A stretch of 64,000 nucleotides of DNA from Aphelenchoides besseyi (lineage: Eukaryota > Nematoda > Chromadorea > Rhabditida > Aphelenchoididae), in NCBI GenBank assembly GCA_024699855.1, contig JAMPIQ010000002.1:6510001-6574000 (forward strand). Direction: 5' to 3'. This document shows, piece by piece, positions 55,423 through 64,000 of the stretch. A program made the translations under genes and the position numbers. The notes under the pieces were generated by a model. It was not told the origin of the DNA. It ran no database searches and saw only the letters and a list, made by a program, of their open reading frames with translations. Numbering within the stretch: the first letter of the stretch is position 1; the number at the start of each line of letters is the position of its first letter.

Positions 55423-57496
55423 GTGAGTTTGATTTACGGTTATTTTTCACAACTAGAAATATAGCAATTAGAAACAAAGATAAGGAACTCAATTGTACTT
55501 TTGGCAACAAAGTCGAGAGATGAAGGTAATCGCGTTTATGGCCTGCAGATCTAATTGAATGCGTGGGCGCGCGCTCCAATGAAATGTTGTAAACCGTTTA
55601 TGACATTTGACTTGTGCTCAAAACTATAAGCACGCGATTGTCGAATAAAAAACATCCGGAGCTCTGATGTTCAGTTAAGCGCAGTTCTTCTCGCTCTTCA
55701 TTTCGTTCAAACGGCCCATCTGTTTGTTCTTTTATCGAAATCTTGCAATTAATGAAAACTCATATGCGATTGCTTTTTGACGTTTACGTTCATGATTAGG
55801 CCAACTAAAACTTCTTCGATGCCACTCTTCAGCAACCCCAGTTTACCGTTTTTAAAGTCCAAACATGGTTCAAAAAGTGGGTTCCTCTTTTGGAACTGTT
55901 GGTTTTTTGGATAGACTTCATGGAAACTGGGGTATTCCACTTAATGTCTTACATAACAAACGATATGAGTCTTCTTTTGTTGGCTTACCTATCGGTTATG
56001 TTGCCATTTTCACAATAAGAAGATTATCCCAAACAAATTCTTTATCTGCACATTAAGAACATTCAAAATTAGAAGTGGATGTTACCACGTGGTATTTTGG
56101 TTTTACTGTCACAAGCTCTAGAGTCGAATGATGAGCTAGTCGACAAATGATAAAAACACTTTTTGCTTCTTCACAACCATCTAACTGAGTTTTGATGAGA
56201 TTCCGGTTTGGTTTTAACGTTTTTAAGCGAGAATTCAGAAATTTTAGCGCTGACATTAAGCGTTTCAAAAATTTTTACTTTTCTGTTTAAGCCCAACGTT
56301 GTTTTGCCCATAGCATTTGGTGTAGACTTACAACAAACCGGTGGTTTTCGCACATCAATTTTTAAGCGGTCACGTTAAAAGACGAGTCGATGTGAGAAAG
56401 TGAAATTGAGCTGGACAATCAAAACACAAAATAGAAGATACTCGAATTCGAAATTCTCCGTTTAACTGGAGCCTTTTGTTTTTGCGAAGGACGATTATAT
56501 GGTTTCACAGTGTGTTTTTATTCGAAAGAGCGTGTAATTGCGGAAATTTACTTTGCCAACCGAAACATCACGATGTCCGTTGTTCTCACATTCCAACTCA
56601 ACTGGTGCTTTTATTTCGATTATTTTTGTCAATTGCATCTTCACACCATTTGCTTGGCGTCATGCGAATGGAGGTTTTTTATGCCAATTTCCGATGCAAT
56701 TTGCCAACCGCTTCCGTTGCCCTACGAATCTTCAACGTCAAAACAGACGACTGAAGAGCGACGACAAAACGGTTCGTAGAATTACAGACGTTCGAATCGT
56801 ACCTCAATTTAAGCCTCGTCTAAACTCTGATCTCTTCTTTGCTTCATTAGTCCGCGGCGCTAAGTTCCGCTTTGAAGTCCGAACAGTCTGCAGATGTGCT
56901 TCGTTGACTTCGCTGTTAAGAATAGTTTTCATTTACTTAAGCTTCTTATCAAGTCTACGTATTTAATCAACTGAGATTGCAATGAAAGTTCTTGTTTACG
57001 GTTCATAACGATTTGACACTTCTCGTGGGTGTTTTGAACTCTCAATATTTACGTGATCATTTCATTCGACAATCAGATTGTGGTATCTTGTTGAACTTTT
57101 ATATTCAGGACAACAACACGCAATCTTTTTTCCTTGAAATTCGACTAAATTTGATCACGAATCGTTTTGTCAAAAAACGGAAGTTGTCTGCATCGACTAC
57201 ACTTTGCTGGATTGCGTATAGACAAATATTTGAGGCAGGAAACATAATCTCTTCGACTTCTTCCACAAACCCATATCGAACGTTAAAGTCCTTTTTCTTA
57301 CTACGAGAACACTGTTTGTGCTTTTAAGTGTTGTGCTTACGAGAAGCTCTTATTTACGTTTAATCATGAGATCAATCGGACCAAATCTCGGTTTTATCCT
57401 TCAACTTTATGCTTTCAGTAGACTTGAAGTTGTTTTTTGGTCACATAACGTGCGAGTAGATTCATAACTAGTTTTTCTGAAGATAGTCAGCTTAGA
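55423..57496. other. Upstream Kv gene flank or intron
   Basis: Contains a 230-nt stretch (56538-56754) open in all three + frames and a 111-codon frame at 56992-57327 starting on a non-ATG codon. None shows family features, so I leave them unassigned. Confidence 0.4.
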
Positions 57497-59695
57497 ATGC
57501 TTCCACGTGGAAGATCGCACACGAACATGATGCACATGAAAAGAATGGAACAAATAGAACAAATGTTGCAAAACCAGGTATCAAGTCGATCGGAAAATTG
57601 GGAATGTTTTCATCTCACTACTTCAATCAAAAAACATCCACCAACTTTCTTGTTCGACATACCCTGCAAGTTGGTTATTTTATCCAATAGTTTGAAATTC
57701 CTATTGGAAACATAACAAGAAGGTTTTTCGTTAAACTTCTGAATTGAAAAGAATTTTTAATCAAATTTGCGCAACGTCAAAACTTTCGTTAGTCCCGAAG
57801 ATTTTTCTGAATAGCGAAACGAATTCATTTGTTATAACGATTACTGAGTTAGCTAATCGTCCGCTAAAATGCCTACTTTGCAATCGAATTCTCGTCGTTT
57901 TTCGGCACTTCGACGCCGATCAATGCGCTGTCTAATACTTTACAATCCGCAAATCGGTTTGAGATTTCTGGTAAAACCCCTTAGACTAGTCGGTTTACTT
58001 TCGGATTTCTAAACAAAACTTTTAGATGAGCGGTGCAGAGTTGATGGCAAAAGCAGCAAGTAACGGCGGATTGAATGAGCGACGTGGACCACCAGAAATG
58101 CTAAGACTGAACGTTGGTGGTCGCAGTGCAATATTGGCTATGGACGTTGTGATTGATTGCTGTTTAATGTTTCAATTGATCAATCGCATTTCAGATTCGA
58201 CTTCGATTAGACTCTAGTCGATTGGCTGAGTTTTGCGACAAGTCGCACATTGAGAGATTGACTGCGTGCGATTCGTATCTTGAAGCAACAAACGAGTATT
58301 ATTTCGCTCGAGCACCAACAATTTTTGAGATCGTAGTTGACTACTTCGTGACCGGAACATTGCACTTGCCAACAAACGAGTGCCAAATTAAGATACGAGA
58401 CGAGCTCAATTACTGGCGAATACCATTATCAAACATTTCACCTTGTTGTCGATTTGAAGATGGAAATCCCCAACAAAACGGAACGTTACCTCGATTTTCT
58501 AGCAACGATCCGGTAAAATGATCATGTGAACAGTCGTTTGAGTGAATTTCAGGTCGACGAGTCGAATTCGGAAGCCTTCGAAAAGGTGGTGTTCGGGAAG
58601 CAGAGATTCAGTGCATGGCAATTTCTCGAAAACCCAGTACGTAATTGATTCCAAGACCAAGAACTTCTATTCGATATTTAGCGCTCATCCACTGGTGCAA
58701 AGATCTTTTCAGCTGTTTCCGCATCTTTCGTTCTCTTCTCGTTAACCGGACTCATTTTATCGTCGTGTCCGGATTTCCAAATTGACGAAGAAACAATGAC
58801 TCCACATTGGACGATTGCTGCAATCGAAATCGTTTGCATGTTGTTTTTCACACTGGAGTATGTAGCTCGATTTGCTGTGAGTCCACAGAAGTGGGAGTTC
58901 GCGAAGTCACCTCTCAATTGCATTGATTTGGCGACAATTTTGCCGTTTTTTGCCGAAGAGTGTATGCCGCTGTTTGGTATTCGAAATATTGAGCTGCGGA
59001 ATTTGCGTGGTAGGTGATCGCTTAGATGTCGCAATAAATTTTGTAGGTCCGATGATTGTTATGAGAGTGTTGCGCGTAATGCGGGTCGTGAGGATTTTCA
59101 AGCTTGCAAGATATAGGTATATTGGATTTGAGAAAGATAACACAGAATCTGAATTTGCAGTACGGGACTTAGGGCATTCGGTGACACTATGAGAAAGTCC
59201 GCCAGCGAGTTCTCGCTTCTGGCAATGTTCCTGTTATCCGGGATTATGTTATTCTCGACGGCTGTTTATTTCTTCGAACGTGATGAGCCAAACACAAAGT
59301 TCTATTCGATCCCACAGGTTTTTGGAAGCTTAAATTCTACTTATTGAATTGTTTTGTTTAGTCCTGGTGGTGGTGCATTTCGACGATGACTACGGTAATT
59401 TAATTCGAGGTATTCAAACGATTAACGTGGTATTTTAAAACAGGTTGGTTATGGAGACTTAGTACCTGTCACAATAGGTGGCAAGATCGTCGCGGCATCT
59501 GCCAGCGTCTGTGGTATAATAGTCCTTGCGTTCCCTATTTCGATGATACTCGACAAATTTGCGGAGTCTACAACGGGATTTAAAAAGGACGACTACGTGA
59601 CATTACAACGACCGGCGGTTCTCATTGACAATCAGCAGGTGATGGCGAATAATCGATTCAAGAGTATGCGAAAGTCGAAACGATATGTTTTCTGA
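57497..59695 (+). CDS. Voltage-gated potassium channel (Kv2/Shab-like), copy 1
   Basis: Kv-type alpha subunit. Exon 1 (57497-57577) encodes a Met-rich helix; exon 2 starts at 58026. The T1 domain is LRLNVGGRSAILAMD...RLAEFCDKSHIERLTACDSY, NEYYFARAPTIFEIVVDYF with a paired-Cys end PCCRF. TM segments follow: S1 FVLFSLTGLILSSCP, S2 IAAIEIVCMLFFTLEYVARF, S3 CIDLATILPFF, S4 MIVMRVLRVMRVVRIFKLAR with five basic residues at 3-residue spacing, S5, pore SWWWCISTMTTVGYGDLVP and S6 IIVLAFPISMILDKF. The filter is canonical, but the S6 hinge is PIS, not PxP. Stop TGA at 59693-59695; the C-terminus is short. S4 and pore suggest a working voltage-gated channel or modulatory subunit. Confidence 0.88.
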
Positions 59696-60003
59696 TTTCC
59701 AAATGATCTCCTTCTATTGCATTTCTTTTGCAATCTTACGTAAACATCATAAAATAATACGGTTACACACTCTTCATTTACTCAATCTTCCAATTCCCAA
59801 GATCTGTGCACAAACAATAACGACCGTAGTGTTACTTCTAAGTTAATATTTGTATACACTTTTTCTCTTGTTTAGTTGAAGGTGCGTGAATAAACTAATC
59901 TGATAGTTTCCCAATACTAGGAATTCTTGTCAAGTTCGCAGAAAAGCAAAAATAAACGGATATTTTATTTAGGGTTAAACGCGCAAATGAACTTCGAAAA
60001 AAG
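59696..60003. other. Intergenic spacer between the two Kv genes
   Basis: Contains AATAAACT at about 59889 and AATAAACG near 59952 as likely polyadenylation signals of copy 1. Only about 310 bp separate the two channel genes. Confidence 0.5.
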
Positions 60004-63000
60004 ATGAAGAAGTGCGTCGGGATTCATCAAAGTCATAAGCCAAACGTCAAAAGCTGTTCGGTAATCACGTCTTCTTCATGTGCCATGAACTCGAGTTGAT
60101 AGCGAAAGAGGATGTCGTTTTTTGTCTCAATCAAAAGACTTTTTTGTTTTTCGGACATGTGTGATATGCTTTTGGTTGTCATTTTCTTTATACACATCTT
60201 AAGTGGTATTGGTCTTTTTAAACGAAAACCAACTAATTGTCCTTGTTTTCATTGTTTATGTGGACAAGCAAGTCGTGATTATTCGACTTATACACGTCAT
60301 TAGTCGGTATTATCAGAAAGCTCTGAACTTTGGAATATCCTTTCGTCCATCTGATGTCATAATGTTTGCGTGTTGTCACGAATATAAACGCTCGAACTTT
60401 GCTTCTATCTATAGACATTACTATGGTTTTTGTTTAGAAACATTGTTTCGGCATCAGAAGACCACTAATCAAACGGTAATTGTTGTTGAATTGCGATGTT
60501 TAGACCAATTAGACGAATTCAATCTCGAGTTTGTTGTCTTTTTTGTTTTAGATGACCCGCTAAGTCTCGTGCACGATCACACACCAATAATCCTACAACC
60601 TTTGCGGCTTCTCACGCGATTAAGTAGCGGACGAAAACGTTAAGAAAAGATGGCGATGTTGAATGTAACGGCCCATAAGTTGAGTTAATTCGCGCACTCT
60701 TCTTTCAATATACGAAATGAGTTGTGTTTTACGCTCCGCCTCTGAAAATTGTTTTTGATACTAAGCGCCGTTGGGCAAATTTTCCGTCAAATTTCAATGG
60801 CCATTTTATGGTCATAACTCGATGTTCGAACGTCGCATTCGCTCATCCGCATAAGCAGAATGCTTTGGGCGTTTTGTAGATTTCATGCAAATCCCCGACG
60901 TTAAAGTCATGTAGTGCGTTTTAAGAGTTCGAATCGAATATTTCCAATTATGTCTAACAAACGTTTATGATATTTTGGCTTAGTTGATTTGATTAGTTCC
61001 TATTGAAAGCTTTCAGAACAAAACACTTCTCGACGTTTGTTTTGTAGGCAATTATGTTTCTTTGTACTAAACAACATTGTAATTACTTTTTCAGAAGGAT
61101 CTGCGGAAGAACAGCTCGTGTTCATATCCCTTCGACACGGTAGTTCAGGTTCCGGAAATGGATCTAAACAAAGGGACTAGTTTCTTTGATATTAACAATA
61201 AGGTTGAGTTTTAGATAAAGTTCGTCTAAATACTCCGCTAATTCAATCCCCAATCGAACAAGAGCATTTCAATTTGAATGTTGGAGGCAAACGATTTTGT
61301 TTTCGTACGGACGTTGTTCTCACATGCTGTCAGGATTCGCTTCTTTCAACATTGATAAAATCTGACCACGAGAAGCGTGTGTTGATTTTGGATGGATTTG
61401 ATGAACGAACTAAAGAATACTACTTGGAAAGGAATGCAAATGTCGCAACAAACGTTCTCGAGTATTTCGTCACTGGTCAGGAAACTTTAAATTATTGTTG
61501 AAGTAATGAAAGTGTTTAGGCAAACTACACAAACCCTTCAACTGTTGTCCCGAACGTTTCACGGAAGAATTAAAGTTCTGGAACTTGTACAACGTGGAGG
61601 TCAGTAGGTTAGTTGATGAAGTCGAATTCTGTGGTTATAGTTCGCCGGATGTTGCGCTCCATCGATGAATATCTCGTTTAATTACAAAAAAGATTTGGTC
61701 GAAGAAGAACACGAGTTTGACGGGGTAAGTTTGCAGATGATTAAGAAACACAATAAAACTTACAGGTTTGTTGTTCTCAGGCTCGTTTGTTTGTCTGGCG
61801 AATAATGGAGGATCCATCGTATTCGATTTGGTCGAAATTGTTTTCAATTGTTTCGATTTTTTTCATCTTCGCCTCTATCGTCGGACTTATTCTGGGCTCC
61901 ATGCCGGAATTTCAAGAAGACAATCGCTACGCACAGGGATATTGGGTGTTTCATCAACGGCAAAGGCATCGAACAGATCTAGATGATTCCATTGGCGCCC
62001 GAAATTTGGCAGCTCACAATCTAACTGGTTATTCTTATCGGGCAACAGATAATCCAACTCATCAGTTGGTTTTTCTCGAGTACATTTGCATTTCGTGGTT
62101 TACAATCGAATTTCTTCTGCGATTTGTTGTTGCTCCAAGAAAACAGAAGTTCATGAAGCAGCCCATGAACATCATTGATCTCTTGACTATTCTCCCCGTA
62201 TACATCGAATTGGTCTTATTCCAATTGGGAATTTACGCCGAAACATTGAAAGAATTCACAGGTCAGATGCAAAAGATGAAAACGATTAAAAGACTTTTTA
62301 GCTGCTATGATTGTTATTCGTGTGTTACGAACGCTGCGAATGGCGAGAGTGTTTAAGATGGCTCGTTATTCTTCGGGTCTTCAAATCTTTGGTCAAACCC
62401 TGCGCACGAGTATCTTCGAATTGAGTTTGTTGTTGGTTCTTATTGTGACAGGAACACTATTTTTTGCTACTGTATGTTATCAGATTATCGTATAAGGAGT
62501 TGTTTTTAGTTGATGTTTTATACGGAAAGAGAAAACGAACACAGCGATTTTACCAGCATACCCGCAGCATGTTGGTGGGCTGTGATAACGATAACAACAG
62601 TAATTCCATTGAGACATTCAAACGATTAACGTGATTTGTTTTAAAACAGGTTGGTTATGGCGAGATGATTGTTCAAACAGCTTGTGAGTTGGACTGTTAA
62701 TATAAACAGATTTATTGTTCGTTTAGTGGGAAAGGTTGTGGCCACAACGGCGGCAATCTGCGGAATAATAATTTTGGCTTTTCCGGTCAGCGTAAGAGTA
62801 TTACGTTTTATGAATATTTAATGAGAACTTCCAGTTGATCGTAGAGAACTTTGCACAAGCTCAGCACTGGGCTTTAATTGAAGCACAAATGCGTCAAGGT
62901 TCGACGATTATTGAATGGACGTTCATGTATAGTTTTTAGCCCAAGTGAGCGCTTTGGCAAATAATCTGGTGATGAAACGTGGACAGAGCCGAAGAAGACG

Positions 63001-63070
63001 AGCAGAAAACGAGGGAAAACAAACGAAAAATCAAACCTCTCTTCTTCATTCCACAACTGCAGCAGTTTAA
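60004..63070 (+). CDS. Voltage-gated potassium channel (Kv2-like), copy 2, GYGE filter
   Basis: Second Kv gene in tandem. A probable first exon (60004-60060, MKKCVGIHQSHKP) joins in phase 0 to 61096-61202, then to the T1 domain HFNLNVGGKRFCFRTDVVL...EYYLERN, VTGKLHKPFNCC, ELKFWNLYNVEFAGCC. S1 LFSIVSIFFIFASIVGLILG is followed by a long S1-S2 loop; S2 FLEYICISWFTIEFLLRFVV, S3 NIIDLLTILPVYIELV, S4 MIVIRVLRTLRMARVFKMAR, pore CWWAVITITTVGYGEMIV and S6 IIILAFPVSLIVENF. The usual filter aspartate is glutamate (GYGE) and the S6 hinge is PVS. A basic tail (RGQSRRRRAENE) leads to TAA at 63068-63070. The 60061-61095 intron is the longest and holds a 146-codon frame of no clear meaning. Confidence 0.87.
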
Positions 63071-64000
63071 TTCACACGATGATCGACATATTACTTCCGA
63101 AATACCTTCGAACATCAAGATATACTCAATAAAACATAACTCTATTCACACAAGCTTTGCGGTTATTGTTATTTATTAGAAGGCCGGAAACAAAGCTTAC
63201 CGATTCGGTAGACTCAGCAAGCTGCCTGAAATGTAATCCAAGAATGACGCTATAGAAACGAGCGAAATTAACTCCCGACTCACTTAACTTCGCTTTTATT
63301 GTTCAGGTCAAGTGAAGTTTTCGCGCGCTTTCGGCTCGCTCGTCGGGTGTTGAAGCACAAAAAAGTTCGCGTTTCCCGGAGCAGTTCGAAAATCGTTGTT
63401 CTTGCGCCGATCCTGAAGGGTTGCAGTTTAAAATGCGTCTCAATTTCAGCCATCACATTAACTTCCGACAGTCAACAACAAACGAAGTTTTCCCGCCATT
63501 CACGTCGACGTCTCCGTTTGATTGTCGTATATGATCGATGCGGTCGTGGAAAGATTGGACGATCTTGTTGCCGATTTTGATCTCAGCCTCCGAATACGGT
63601 AACGTTTTTAGCTTGTTTGAACGTACAAAATTGAAGTTAATTTGATTCGTGTGGTTCTGAAGTGAAAATTAACAAAAAACTAAACTACAGCGACTTTTTA
63701 ATGCTCTTGAGGTTTGAATATTTTTGTTGATTGACAATCAGAGATACAATCGTATGTTCACCTGAATTCCGATCTTTTGAACCGCGATTTCACCTCTGAC
63801 TACATGCTTCCTACAGTGATACACTTCACGAGAACATTGAACAACTGAAAATCTAAAGCGCCGTTTTGTGTTGAAAATAAGCGACAACTTTACGCTTTCA
63901 CTTTTCGATTTACCGTCGATATAATTACCTTTTGGTTGATGCACCTGTTGTGAAAATGTGATTCCGTTCTATGCGAACAAGCCATTTGTTTCCTCTGCAC
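63071..64000. other. 3' flank of Kv copy 2
   Basis: An AATAAAA at about 63130 probably ends the Kv mRNA. Short frames beyond lack ATG starts or family features. Whether another gene begins beyond the window edge cannot be told. Confidence 0.45.

Noticed and set aside
60203..60643. 146-codon + frame in the first large intron of Kv copy 2
   Set aside because: No ATG start, no family features; a frame of this length is expected about once or twice by chance in a window this size.
63299..63580. Arg-rich + frame after the Kv genes
   Set aside because: Begins on a non-ATG codon, composition is skewed, and no splice sites or family support it.

Overview
The window is animal nuclear DNA. It carries about 18 confidently recognised protein genes on both strands, each split by many very short GT-AG introns (mostly about 35-60 nt, often 3n long and stop-free). 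I see no bacterial operons, phage, insertion sequences, CRISPR arrays, rRNA genes or convincing tRNA genes. The compact genes, a DUF229-family gene, a secreted cystatin, an Argonaute outside the classic miRNA clade, an insulin-like peptide and several start codons 0-8 nt after a splice-acceptor-like sequence (as with spliced-leader trans-splicing) point to a nematode. That is inference; no species can be named.

Layout. 0-8 kb: glycerate kinase (GLYCTK), a secreted cysteine-rich insulin-like peptide, a CoREST co-repressor (RCOR), an unassigned exon chain and a secreted cystatin, all on +. 8-11 kb: an SLC36-like amino acid transporter on -. 12.8-18.5 kb: a long annexin with a repetitive acidic N-terminal extension encoded by small symmetric exons and a 2.5 kb intron. 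18.7-20.9 kb: TAPT1 on -, head-to-head (154 bp apart) with LRPAP1 (RAP) on +. 22.7-25.2 kb: SCYL1. 25.4-29.3 kb: a two-pore (K2P) potassium channel with degenerate selectivity filters and a Ser/Pro-rich protein, both on -. 30.0-33.2 kb: an Argonaute on -. 33.2-37.5 kb: gene-poor, with a few small doubtful ORFs. 37.5-45.7 kb: a novel-type protein kinase C (epsilon class) on +, whose 3.95 kb intron holds a DUF229 gene and a second unidentified gene, both antisense. 46.4-48.8 kb: an SLC22-type transporter. 48.9-51.1 kb: DPH7 and a SOCS protein on -. 51.2-53.6 kb: a single-TM peptide on -, then ASPSCR1/TUG and a small TM ORF on +. 57.5-63.1 kb: two tandem Kv-type potassium channels on +.

The genes do not form one pathway. 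Several concern the secretory route (LRPAP1 ER chaperone, SCYL1 Golgi-ER traffic, TAPT1, TUG), and three are potassium channels with unusual pore or gate sequences: the K2P replaces GYG and GLG-type filters with GGG and GLE, the second Kv has GYGE, and both Kv genes lack the second proline of the S6 PxP hinge. The two Kv genes also share a nearly identical pore intron although their exons have diverged, suggesting gene conversion or selection on the intron. All exon models were read by eye from splice sites and family similarity; boundaries of minor exons may be off.
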